Assembly: GCA_007118975.1 (NCBI GenBank)
Contig: SKQO01000016.1
Location: 1 to 64,000 of the forward strand
Reading direction: 5' to 3'
DNA from: Halobacteriales archaeon
Lineage (GTDB): Archaea > Halobacteriota > Halobacteria > Halobacteriales > SKNY01
Length of the DNA stretch: 64,000 nt
In this document: positions 17,060 through 25,704 of the stretch, piece after piece
How positions within the stretch are numbered: position 1 is the stretch's first letter
Layout: every line of letters begins with the position of its first letter
Made by a program: the position numbers and the translations under genes
Notes under the pieces: generated by a model
The model's database searches: none
The model's input: only the letters and a program-made list of their open reading frames with translations
Told to the model about the DNA's origin: nothing

Positions 17060-17470
17060 TCACTCCATGCTGTTGTGAAGACCCTCGTGGGGATCACAAC
17101 GTGTCTCCACCGGTCGCAGGAATTGCGCGTTGATCCCCGGAGTGGCCGTGCTCGCGGACCTCAAGACCTCGCTCACCGGGGGGAAGTGGGAGGATCCCGG
17201 CCGGGGGAAGATGCCTGCCATCAATAGCAGTCCGAACACGTTACACCCGGCGGCCCAGCCCAGATGTTTCTGGATCTTCTGGGACTCTTCCGACCCAACC
17301 GAACTCGCTGTGCGACAGCGCGTATCGTTCTCCACCGGGACGATATCAGTCGAGTCATCAGCTATGTCGGGTCCCCGATTCGATACAATTCCGACTTCGG
17401 CCCGGGTCACCGCCAGGGCATCGTTCACGTAATCACTCACCATCACTCCATCTCTGGTTGCCAGCCGCAC
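17060..17470 (-). pseudogene. CopB-type P-type ATPase C-terminal remnant
   Basis: The minus-strand frame MRLATRDGVMVSDYVNDALAVTRAEVGI aligns with the hinge motif of heavy-metal P-type ATPases ([28 protein letters not shown]). It continues colinearly as DDSTDIVPVEND (family ESADIVLVRND), QKIQKHLGWAAGCNVFGLLLMAGIF (family KMQQNLVWAAGYNVFALPLAAGVL) and SASTATPGINAQFLRP (family SLSTVIVAINAQLLRR). This is the end of a copper/silver CopB-like transporter. The GDG aspartate and the GSGTD loop are corrupted, and everything upstream (phosphorylation and actuator domains) is missing because the RecJ gene starts 43 bp away on the other strand. It is a non-functional 137-codon relic that happens to remain open. 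Confidence 0.75.
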
Positions 17471-17512
17471 GATATCGTTTTACTATTGGCTTAGCAACCT
17501 ACCGGCGATCCA

Positions 17513-19207
17513 ATGCCGGCCGAACCGGAGTGGATTCGATACGATCCGGACGAGGAGACGATCCGACGGTTGTGCGCCGGGCTTTCCTGCACCGAGGTCG
17601 TCGCCAGAATCCTCGTAAACCGTGGGATCACCGATCCCACCCGTGCCAGCCGATTCATCGACGCCACGGTCGACGAGCTTCACCCAGCAGCGGCGTTACC
17701 ACACATCGCAGAAGCCACCCAACGGTTGCAGACGGCTGTCGACGCCCACGACACGATCTGTGTGTATGCGGACAGGGATATCGACGGAATTGCGGGTGCA
17801 GCGACCCTCGTCCAGTTGTTAGGGACCCTCGGGGCAGACGTTGTTCCGTACGTGCCGGGAAAATGGGAGGGATACGGGTTCTCGACGGAATCGATTGAGG
17901 AGCTCGCAACCGCCGGCGTCGACCTGTTGATCAGCGTAGACTGTGGGACGACCGCAGCCGAACCGATCGCGACGGCACAGGAGAAGGGGCTTGATGTCGT
18001 GGTGACGGATCACCACCAACCGGACGAAACGGACCTGCCCTCGATCCCGCTCGTCAACCCGCAATTGTCGGACAGCACGTACCCGAACGAACATCTGGCC
18101 GGGGGTGCCGTTGCGATGAAAGTGGGGGAGGCGCTTCTCGATCGAACGCACACCATCGCACAGTCGGACTATTACAAGTACGCGCTCCCGCTGGCCGCAC
18201 TGGCGACCCTCGGTGATTACGCACAACTTACCCTCGAGAACCGCGCGATCGTTTGGGCGGGGCTCGATCGGTTGAATTCGTGTGGCTTATCGGGCCTACA
18301 ACGGACAGCCGAGCATACCGGTGTCGCCTCACCCCAGGATCTCTCCTGGTCACTGATCCCGCTGCTCAATGCCGCCCAGGAGGACGAATCGGGGACACTG
18401 ATGCTCGATCTATTGCTCGGCAGCGAGACAGAAGAAATCGACCGGCAGATCAATCTGCTCGAGACGTATCGGGAGGAGCGCAAGGCCGCTCGGGCGGCGC
18501 GACAGGCCCATCTCGAGGAGTGTCTGCACGAACAGCTCGAGCCGCACGAGGAGGCCATGTTGCTCGTCGAGACCGATCGTTGGGTCGGTGGCGTACCCGC
18601 CAGACGGCTTTCGGAGCGCTGGGGAAAGCCGGTGATCACCTATCGACAGAAGGGCGAGGCGTACGTTGGCGGTGGACGGACGGACCAAGACGTCGATCTG
18701 TTCGGACTCGTGCAGGCCTGCGGGGATCATCTCGAAGATTACTGGGGCCATCCAGGTGCACCGGGATTCCGGGCCTCGAAGACCGAGCTCGATTCACTTT
18801 GCAGCTGTCTCACAGAGGAGCTCCAGCGGCGGTACGATGAGGAGGACCTGCGGCCACGCCTCGAGATCGATACAACGATCTCCACCGACGACCTCACTGA
18901 AGACCTCGTAGAATCCATCGGAGCACTCGAACCGTTCGGTCACGGACTGGCCCAACCGGTGTTTCTCGTGGAAGATGTTGACATCGAATCGGTCGGGCTG
19001 TTCGGAAGCGAATACGAGCACGTTCGGTTCGAGCCAGCTGATGATGCTGGCGTGTCGATCCGCCACTGGGGCGGCAAACAGCAAGCCATGGGGCTGGCCG
19101 CACCATTGCGTGCCCATCTGGTCGGTCAAGTGGCCTGGGACGATTACCGGGACGTTCCGGCCCTCGACGTACAGGACTACGCGATACGTAGTGAGTCAGG
19201 TCAGTAA
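17513..19207 (+). CDS. RecJ-like DHH family single-strand exonuclease
   Basis: A 564-residue DHH/DHHA1 phosphoesterase resembling bacterial RecJ, expected to degrade single-stranded DNA 5'-3' in repair or recombination. Metal-site motifs appear in order: CVYADRDIDGIAGAATL (motif I, D-x-D), LLISVDCG (motif II), VVVTDHHQP (motif III, DHH) and ALATLGDYAQL (motif IV). A long helix rich in Arg/Glu follows (EERKAARAARQAHLEECL), then the DHHA1 region with ARRLSERWGKPVITYRQ and VGGGRTDQDVDLFGL, and a C-terminal OB-like part. Haloarchaea often carry several RecJ paralogs. The ATG at 17513 has TTTTACTATT about 30 nt upstream, fitting a leaderless transcript. Confidence 0.87.
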   Translation: MPAEPEWIRYDPDEETIRRLCAGLSCTEVVARILVNRGITDPTRASRFIDATVDELHPAAALPHIAEATQRLQTAVDAHDTICVYADRDIDGIAGAATLVQLLGTLGADVVPYVPGKWEGYGFSTESIEELATAGVDLLISVDCGTTAAEPIATAQEKGLDVVVTDHHQPDETDLPSIPLVNPQLSDSTYPNEHLAGGAVAMKVGEALLDRTHTIAQSDYYKYALPLAALATLGDYAQLTLENRAIVWAGLDRLNSCGLSGLQRTAEHTGVASPQDLSWSLIPLLNAAQEDESGTLMLDLLLGSETEEIDRQINLLETYREERKAARAARQAHLEECLHEQLEPHEEAMLLVETDRWVGGVPARRLSERWGKPVITYRQKGEAYVGGGRTDQDVDLFGLVQACGDHLEDYWGHPGAPGFRASKTELDSLCSCLTEELQRRYDEEDLRPRLEIDTTISTDDLTEDLVESIGALEPFGHGLAQPVFLVEDVDIESVGLFGSEYEHVRFEPADDAGVSIRHWGGKQQAMGLAAPLRAHLVGQVAWDDYRDVPALDVQDYAIRSESGQ

Positions 19208-19379
19208 CAACAGCATGAGTGTTTCCGTCAAGGACGAGTCGGCTCGAGGATTCCTCCCAGGATCCTGCAATGCAAGCCGCTCTTCGTGGGTTCTCTCATG
19301 TTGAGGGTTTCTTCGGTTCGCGAGCGGCAATCCCTGGAACCGCTAATCACCGAACATGCACTCGTCGTAACCTGCGTAC

Positions 19380-20621
19380 TCACTGAAGTTCCGCGACCCG
19401 TACCACCGTATCGCTCCCGTACGGGAATCCCGTGCAATCGATCGTCGTGATCGACTCCGAGGCCGCCTGAAACACGGTTAATTCCTCGCCGCTGTCCAGC
19501 CATCGTGCCCCCGAGATGTCGCGATCCAGGCCCGCGATCGATCGCGGTCCGGAACCCCCGGTCGTCACTGTCACGTTTTCGTGACCGCTGATGGAGAGAT
19601 CGAACGCGAGGTAAAACAGCCCATCGTCCGTTTCAAGGACGAAATCCCGCCCTTGACAGGAACACTCGACTGGGCGCCCCTCGTAGATCGACTGCCCCAC
19701 ATCGTCGATCCAGTCACCCGCTCGCCGGATCGCGGCTTGTTCGTACGCCGGTAGCGCACCTTCAGCGGTCGGGCCGATGTTTAGGAGATAGTTCGCTCCA
19801 CGACCCCGACAGGTCGCCAGCGTCTCGATAATATCACCCGGCGATTTGTACGCGTAGTCGTCAGCCCCGATTCCCCAGTGTCCGTTCATCGTCTGACACA
19901 TTTCGGCGGCCACGTACTGGTCTGCCCCCGAACGATCCAGCGGCTCGGGTTCGCTCTGTTCGAAGGTCACGCTATCGATTTCCGGGTGGCTGATCTCCCC
20001 CTCGTTCCCGATACCCGTGTTGTTGACGACGATGGCTTCCGGTCGGTACTCACGGACGAGTTCGTATCTATCGTCAAGGTGCCAGTCGACGTCGTCGCGA
20101 GACCAGTCACCATCGAACCAGATACCGCCGATATCGTAGTGTTCGAGGACGATTTCGAGCGAATCGTGGAGGTAGGTGATGTACTCCTCGAAGCTCGACT
20201 GATCACACGTGTCAGATCCCCAGTGCCAGTCGAGGGTCGTGTGATAGAGGAACGGTTCGATTCCTTCCGCCCGACAACCCTCGACGAAGTCCTCGACGAG
20301 GTCACGGCCTGCCGCGGCGTGTGGTGCATCGTAGTCACTGAGTCCCCTGGTATCATAGAGGGAGAACCCGTCGTGGTGTCTGGCCGTCAACACCGCATAT
20401 CCCATTCCCGATTCCCGAGCGAACCTGGCGATCTCCCGGCCGTCCCAGTCAGCGGCCGTGAACGATTCCGTCAGCGTTTCGTACTCCTCGGGGGTGATGT
20501 CATCGTCGTTGTGCAGAATCCATTCTCCCCGGCCGAGCTGTGCATACAACCCCCAGTGGAGAAAGAGACCGTAAGCGCGTTCTTCGAAGCCGGCAATCCG
20601 GTCCGGTCGCGTTAGAGCCAT
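19380..20621 (-). CDS. GH29 alpha-L-fucosidase
   Basis: A 413-residue glycoside hydrolase, retaining alpha-L-fucosidase type, cleaving terminal fucose from oligosaccharides. Family features in order: FGLFLHWGLYA-like opening (YGLFLHWGLYAQLGRGEW), the substrate histidine pair in YAVLTARHHDGFSLYD, the catalytic nucleophile in GGIWFDGDWSRDD, and NYLLNIGPTAEGALP before the C-terminal beta-sandwich, which is short here. No signal peptide is evident, so it probably acts on imported oligosaccharides. A cttattt box lies about 27 nt before the ATG at 20621. It belongs with the rhamnosidase, sulfatase and mutarotase genes of the window as deoxysugar-use functions. Confidence 0.9.
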   Translation of the reverse strand: MALTRPDRIAGFEERAYGLFLHWGLYAQLGRGEWILHNDDDITPEEYETLTESFTAADWDGREIARFARESGMGYAVLTARHHDGFSLYDTRGLSDYDAPHAAAGRDLVEDFVEGCRAEGIEPFLYHTTLDWHWGSDTCDQSSFEEYITYLHDSLEIVLEHYDIGGIWFDGDWSRDDVDWHLDDRYELVREYRPEAIVVNNTGIGNEGEISHPEIDSVTFEQSEPEPLDRSGADQYVAAEMCQTMNGHWGIGADDYAYKSPGDIIETLATCRGRGANYLLNIGPTAEGALPAYEQAAIRRAGDWIDDVGQSIYEGRPVECSCQGRDFVLETDDGLFYLAFDLSISGHENVTVTTGGSGPRSIAGLDRDISGARWLDSGEELTVFQAASESITTIDCTGFPYGSDTVVRVAELQ

Positions 20622-20920
20622 CGTGTGGTTGGTGGCTGGAGGTTGCCAAATAAGTTCGCGAACTCTTACTCGTCTGCCACTGCTTCTACTCCCGGAACAC
20701 TCGCTGTCGGCTACCGGGTGCTCCTGAGGTGTTCATCATGCCCCTCAATTTCGGATGCAGCGTCAGCGACGATCGGCTCACCGTGGTCAAAAGTAGCGAA
20801 GTTCGTGCTCTATTGTCGCAAGTCAGCCCGGATTTCCCGGCTTACCCGTCCACGGTACTGCTCGTCAATCACCGATAGCACCCGATAGCTTTTCGGCGCG
20901 ATTCCGAGAATGGCTCCGGC
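20622..20920. other. Intergenic region, about 300 bp
   Basis: Divergent gap between the fucosidase and the PHP-domain gene. The minus strand carries LSVIDEQYRGRVSREIRADLRQ then a stop then STNFATFDHGEPIVADAASEIEGHDEHLR. These look protein-like and acidic, but overlap the start region of the PHP gene and match no family I can name. Confidence 0.35.
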
Positions 20921-21739
20921 ATGACCCTGGAGCGCTACGACTACCACGTCCACTCCGACTATTCGGACGGAACCGAGGCGGGGCGGATGATAGAGACGGC
21001 AACGAGGGTCGGGCTGGATGGGATCGGGTTTGCCGACCATGTCCTGCTCTCGCATCCCGAAAAACGTCGCGAAGCAGGCTATCCGATGGATCCGACCACG
21101 GTCGAGGACCGGAGTAACGAACTGGAGCGGTTGGCACAGTCAACGGATGTGCGGATCTTCGAGGGTGTGGAGATCGATTACTATCCGTACGACGAAGCGA
21201 ACATCGGGACGTTTCTGGAAAAACACTCGTTCGACTATGTCGTCGGTAGCGTCCACGAATTGAGTCCCTACCGACCGGACGACCCGACATCGAGTGTCCA
21301 TCACAGCAACACGGCTCACTTCGAGGGGATGTCCGAGACTGCGCGGGTGGAGTACGTCGATCGTTACTTCGAGAACGTCGTCAGTCTGATCGACTCTGGA
21401 CTCGCTGATATTCTCGCCCACCTGGATCTGATCGAACGCAACGATGCGCTTCGGGGGCTGGCGAGCACGACTCACTACCGCCAGGTCGCCGATGCGCTCG
21501 CCGCATCGTCGGCAATCCCGGAAATAAACGGGGCGGCCGTTACGGATGACTGGCCGGTATTGCCGCGGCAGGAGTTCTTCGAGCTGCTGCTCGAGCACGA
21601 TATTGCGTTCGTCCGGGGGTCGGACGCTCACGGTACCGCCTCGCTCGAAACACGGACGGCCAGAATCGATGAAGTCGTCCAGGCGTACGACGTCGAGCTA
21701 AAAACAATCCGGACGGCAGGGGAGACCGACCCGGATTGA
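20921..21739 (+). CDS. PHP-domain phosphoesterase (histidinol-phosphatase-like)
   Basis: A 272-residue PHP-fold metal-dependent phosphatase. The four PHP metal motifs are visible: YDYHVHSDYSDGT at the N-terminus, GFADHVLLS, the VGSVHEL histidine and the C-terminal RGSDAHGTASLE. This matches HisK-type histidinol phosphatases, the step before histidinol dehydrogenase in histidine synthesis. The same fold also serves other small phosphoesters, and there are no his neighbours here. The start is the ATG at 20921, directly before the first strand. Length is normal for the family. Confidence 0.82.
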   Translation: MTLERYDYHVHSDYSDGTEAGRMIETATRVGLDGIGFADHVLLSHPEKRREAGYPMDPTTVEDRSNELERLAQSTDVRIFEGVEIDYYPYDEANIGTFLEKHSFDYVVGSVHELSPYRPDDPTSSVHHSNTAHFEGMSETARVEYVDRYFENVVSLIDSGLADILAHLDLIERNDALRGLASTTHYRQVADALAASSAIPEINGAAVTDDWPVLPRQEFFELLLEHDIAFVRGSDAHGTASLETRTARIDEVVQAYDVELKTIRTAGETDPD

Positions 21740-22008
21740 GCACCGGCGCTGGGCGGTACTGCATCGGTCCGCTAGCCAACATACTGTCATCCGATTTCTA
21801 TCGATGGGGTGGAATCGTCGCGGTAGGCGTGGAGACACGAACCGAGTCGGTCGGTGAGTCGTATGCGAGAACTTCCGGGACCGGTGTACGCTAGCTCCGA
21901 ATCTCGGCAAACGATCCGCGGATCGCCCGCCCGGGTGTCCGATCTGTAAACGAATGACACACAACCCACAGCTTTAATTCATACCGACGCTAACAGACTT
22001 GTCAGTCA

Positions 22009-23961
22009 ATGAGTCCTCGCTGGGGTGGTGGCAAGACGTCGAAAGACACCGAGGAATGGGAGGAGTTTCTCGCCGATACGGACCACGCCCTTTGGGAGGT
22101 TCTCAAGAGCTACGGCTGGCGACGCAAGTGGTGGTTTATCCTCGGATCGATCTCGGGACTGATCTCCCGATCGATGGACCTTATTCCACCGTTACTCCTT
22201 GCCGTGGCGATCGACGCGATCTTCTTCGACGAGCAGGCGTTCAACCTCCCGCTGGTCTCACAGGCCGCGCTTCCCGACGACGTCTTCTGGCAGTTTAGCC
22301 TCCTCATCGGACTGTTGGTCGCGATCTATATCCTCGAGGCGGCGTTGCTCTGGCTCAAAAACTTCGCCTGGGGACACCTCGCGATTCATATCCAACACGA
22401 ACTCCGCGTGGACACCTTCGATGCGATGCAGGCGATGGAGATGGAGTTTTTCGACAACAAACAGACCGGCCAGGTGATGTCGGTGCTCAACAACGACGTC
22501 AATCAGCTCGAGGGGTTCCTGCGACGGAACGTCGATACGGGGATTCGCATCTTCGTGGCAGTGTTCGGCACCTTCACCGCCATGATGTTGCTCAACTGGC
22601 AGCTGACACTCATCGCCGTTGTCCCAATTCCCCTGCTCGCCATTGCGAGCTTCTATTTCGTCAAGATCATCAAACCGAAGTACGTCGACGTTCGTTCGAA
22701 AGTCGGCCGGGTCAATGCCCAACTCGAGAACAACGTCACGGGTATCGAGGTCGTGAAAGCGTTCACGAACGAAGATCTGGAACACGATCGAATCGAGGCG
22801 GCCTCCCAGGACCATCTCGACGCGAACTGGAGCGCCATCAAGACGCGCATCAAGTTCTTTCCCACGTTGAACATCATCACCGGTATCGGGTATCTGTTGA
22901 TTTTTTCCGTCGGGGGATTTTGGGTGGTCTACGGCCCGTACGGACCGTTCACCTTGGCGCTCTCGGCGGGTGTCCTGGTGGCCTTCTTGCAGTACTCCCA
23001 GCGATTTATGTGGCCGATGCGCCAGCTCGGTCAGATCATCGACCAGTACCAGTATGCGGAGGCGGCTGCACAACGCGTCTACGGGCTGATCCACTCCGCC
23101 GAACAGATCCCGGAAAAGGAGGACGCTCACGAACTCGCGGCGGTCGACGGCGAGATCACCTTCCGGGACGTTGATTTCACGTACAAGTTCGAGGACGAAT
23201 TCGACCGCGAAACCGTGATCCAGGACGTCAGCTTCGACATCGAGGCCGGGGATTACGTCGGCATCGTCGGTCCCACCGGGGCGGGCAAAACGACGTTGAT
23301 CAAACTGCTGATGCGGTTTTACGACGTCGATCGCGGTTCGATTCAGGTCGATAGTCACGATATCCGGGATGTCACCGTCGAGAGCCTGCGCGAATCGATC
23401 GGGTACGTGAGTCAGGATCCATTCCTCTTCGATGGGACCATCGGGGAGAACGTCGCGTACGCGCATCCCGACGCGCACGAAGAGGAGATCATTCGCGCCG
23501 CGGAGCTTGCTGGCGCCTGGGACTTCATCAGGGAGCTACCGGATGGCCTGGACACCCGGGTCGGTGAGCGCGGTGTGAAACTCTCGGGCGGGCAACGTCA
23601 ACGCGTCAGCCTGGCCCGGGCGATCATGAAAGATCCCGCCGTCCTCGTCCTCGACGAGGCGACGAGCCACGTCGACAACGAGACGGAGGTGCTGATAAAA
23701 AACAGCCTGAACCAGCTGATCGCCGAGCGAACCACGTTCGCCATCGCGCACCGACTCTCGACCGTGCGAAACGCCGATACCATTCTCGTCATGGATGACG
23801 GTCGGCTCGTCGAGGAGGGAACCCACGAGGAACTGCTCGAGCTCGACGGCCTGTATGCGAACCTCTGGCGAGTCCAGGTGGGTGAAATGGATGCGCTTCC
23901 GCAAGAGTTCATCGACCGGACGCGCGAACGGCGCGCCCAGCTCGATACCGACGACGATTGA
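22009..23961 (+). CDS. ABC transporter, fused permease/ATPase
   Basis: A 650-residue half-transporter of the ABCB/MsbA type. An N-terminal membrane domain of six helices (residues about 40-340) is joined to a nucleotide-binding domain. The ATPase motifs are intact: Walker A GPTGAGKTT, Q-loop YVSQDPFLFDG, signature LSGGQRQR, Walker B VLVLDEATS and the H-loop IAHRLSTV. It would work as a homodimer exporting a lipid, drug or peptide; the substrate is not readable. A ctttaattcata box lies about 35 nt before the ATG at 22009. The acidic C-terminal tail ending TDDD is typical of haloarchaeal versions. Confidence 0.93.
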   Translation: MSPRWGGGKTSKDTEEWEEFLADTDHALWEVLKSYGWRRKWWFILGSISGLISRSMDLIPPLLLAVAIDAIFFDEQAFNLPLVSQAALPDDVFWQFSLLIGLLVAIYILEAALLWLKNFAWGHLAIHIQHELRVDTFDAMQAMEMEFFDNKQTGQVMSVLNNDVNQLEGFLRRNVDTGIRIFVAVFGTFTAMMLLNWQLTLIAVVPIPLLAIASFYFVKIIKPKYVDVRSKVGRVNAQLENNVTGIEVVKAFTNEDLEHDRIEAASQDHLDANWSAIKTRIKFFPTLNIITGIGYLLIFSVGGFWVVYGPYGPFTLALSAGVLVAFLQYSQRFMWPMRQLGQIIDQYQYAEAAAQRVYGLIHSAEQIPEKEDAHELAAVDGEITFRDVDFTYKFEDEFDRETVIQDVSFDIEAGDYVGIVGPTGAGKTTLIKLLMRFYDVDRGSIQVDSHDIRDVTVESLRESIGYVSQDPFLFDGTIGENVAYAHPDAHEEEIIRAAELAGAWDFIRELPDGLDTRVGERGVKLSGGQRQRVSLARAIMKDPAVLVLDEATSHVDNETEVLIKNSLNQLIAERTTFAIAHRLSTVRNADTILVMDDGRLVEEGTHEELLELDGLYANLWRVQVGEMDALPQEFIDRTRERRAQLDTDDD

Positions 23962-24196
23962 GCTCGTTGCCGTGTGGTGCAGGTTCGAATTCCGGGTTGA
24001 ACCGGTTTGTGCGTCACGAGCGTGATGGTCCGAAATCATCATTCGGTAGGCCCCTGGCCGATCTCCGTGACAATCCTGGATTTACTCGTGTTCGCGGGAG
24101 CGTCCCGTCCTGTTTGAGTTCTTCCGACGGCGTGTTCTGGTCTTCGGATGCGGTCCTCGTTGACGTTTTAGTGCGGGAGGGCTATCCGTTGAGATA

Positions 24197-25006
24197 ATGG
24201 GCGTGACGTTGCTGGGGATCGGCGCGGACACCACGAACACCGAGCCAGTCCCGGAGGTCTATCCAGACGGCACTTTCGAGTATCTGCCGATCCCCGAGGC
24301 GAACGGTCCAACCGGTACCACCGAGACGATGTCGTATGGATCCTACGAGTTGCACCACCGAGACGGGACGGCCGCGGAGTACGTGACGTCGATCCGCCCG
24401 GGAGGCGGGGGCGAGGCCATCACCGGTGGCGAACTCGAATCCTGGCCGCTTCACCACGATCCGAATTTCGAGGCACTCACCTACGGAGAAACCGCGAGCC
24501 GGGCGAGCTACGTTCGGCACATCCGCGAACTTGCTCCGGGTGACGTCGTAGGGTTTTACACGGGTCTACGATCGGCCGAATCTACGTATCTCGACCGGTA
24601 TCTTATCGGGTACTTTACGGTGGATCGCATCGTCGACATGCGGCGATTACCGATGGCGGGGGATGTCGTGTCGTTTAGCGAGCTTCCCCGGTCCCGACGA
24701 GATGCCATCATGGCGGAGCACGGGGCCAACGCCCACGCCAAGCGATACCATGCAACAGGTCGGGTCGCACCGGACGATGGCCTGGTACTCATCGAGGGGC
24801 GCGAACCGGGCGGCCTCTTGGATCGTGCGTTTCGGCTCAGTGAGTGTGGGGCGAACGGCCATCATTACCTCACCGACGAACTCCAACGGCGTTTCGCCCC
24901 GGAGCCAACCGGCAATCCCGACACCAACGCCGGTTTGGGTGGGGTCAAGCCGGCACACCGACTCCGAATCGACCCGGCAGCGTTCATCGACATGGTGACG
25001 ACGTGA
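24197..25006 (+). CDS. Nmad3-like (nucleotide-modification-associated domain) protein
   Basis: A 269-residue soluble protein. The opening VTLLGIGADTTNTEPVPEVYPDGTFEYLPIPEA, the middle YGETASRASYVRHIRELAPGDVVGFYTGLR and the RYLIGYFTVDRIVDM strand fit the Nmad3 domain. That domain was described by comparative genomics near hypermodified-base biosynthesis and restriction genes; its chemical role is not established. Haloarchaea commonly encode it as a stand-alone gene, and no modification enzyme is adjacent here. The ATG at 24197 has a cgttttagtg box about 27-30 nt upstream, suggesting a leaderless transcript. The upstream neighbour is the ABC exporter on the same strand, separated by 235 bp without a gene. 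Confidence 0.65.
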   Translation: MGVTLLGIGADTTNTEPVPEVYPDGTFEYLPIPEANGPTGTTETMSYGSYELHHRDGTAAEYVTSIRPGGGGEAITGGELESWPLHHDPNFEALTYGETASRASYVRHIRELAPGDVVGFYTGLRSAESTYLDRYLIGYFTVDRIVDMRRLPMAGDVVSFSELPRSRRDAIMAEHGANAHAKRYHATGRVAPDDGLVLIEGREPGGLLDRAFRLSECGANGHHYLTDELQRRFAPEPTGNPDTNAGLGGVKPAHRLRIDPAAFIDMVTT

Positions 25007-25227
25007 ATTCGGCTGAGAGCTCGGTTTACTAACAGCACGAGCCGGTCACTGGTTGAGCTACTACTGGTAGAGCCAACCCTCTCAGATGTAGCCGTTTGAG
25101 ACCGCCAGCACGTCCTCCCTGCGGTCAATGTCGGGTCTCGAATGCACCCGATCTCTCCTTGGAGGATCTGTAACCGCGTGTCACGCTCGTCAGTACGGGA
25201 AGCCGTTCGCATCGGTGCGAGAGGGCT

Positions 25228-25437
25228 CCCGGGCAAAATCGGGGCGAAAACCATCGGAACGGGACCTAAAACCGTCACATTGTGTCCATCGTATGGAATC
25301 GAGATATTGCTCGGATTGGGTGTGTTCTCCTCGGGGAGCGTTGCGTTGACGGCAGCAATATCGACAGCCAATTCAAGCGGGCGCAGGTCAATCGGATCCA
25401 CATCCGGCTTTCCTGCTGGTGACGCCACAGTCGCCAT
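25228..25437 (-). pseudogene. DUF4213/DUF364-like remnant
   Basis: In the 698-bp gap between the Nmad3-like gene and the rhamnosidase, the minus strand encodes PAGKPDVDPIDLRPLELAVDIAAVNATLPEENTPN followed by YDGHNVTVLGPVPMV. This resembles the core of putative heavy-metal-chelation proteins (DUF4213/DUF364: a GKP loop, then EAAIGVAAINAL, then a strand like KVAVVGHFPFV). About 70 codons are recognisable. The frame continues open without further similarity and the upstream part is out of frame, so only a fragment remains. The rest of the gap, including the AT-rich block near 25525, holds no gene I can support. Confidence 0.45.
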
Positions 25438-25704
25438 CCTCGCCGTTGTCCCCTCCAGATCAAGCGAATTTCGTATCCGTTTCCTCCCGGGTTGGTCCCG
25501 AAATACCGCACCCTCATCTCGGTTTTGTAATACTTTTGATCTGTTCGGTCAGCGTATGCTGCCCGATTCAAGGAATTCACTGGTCGTACAGGACCTTAAT
25601 CGCCGAAATTTCCGATATGGGGGGTTGGACGCCGATGGACGTCCCGGCAATGAAGTCATCCTGGCCTCGTTGAATCGACGCTAGACGATCCGTGCTACGA
25701 GCGC

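Noticed and set aside
22258-23478. 406-codon ORF antisense to the ABC transporter
   Set aside because: It mirrors a well-conserved ABC gene; long antisense frames are common in GC-rich haloarchaeal genes.
23975-24005. tRNA T-arm-like string ggttcgaattcc after the ABC transporter
   Set aside because: No flanking tRNA arms; it is an isolated match.
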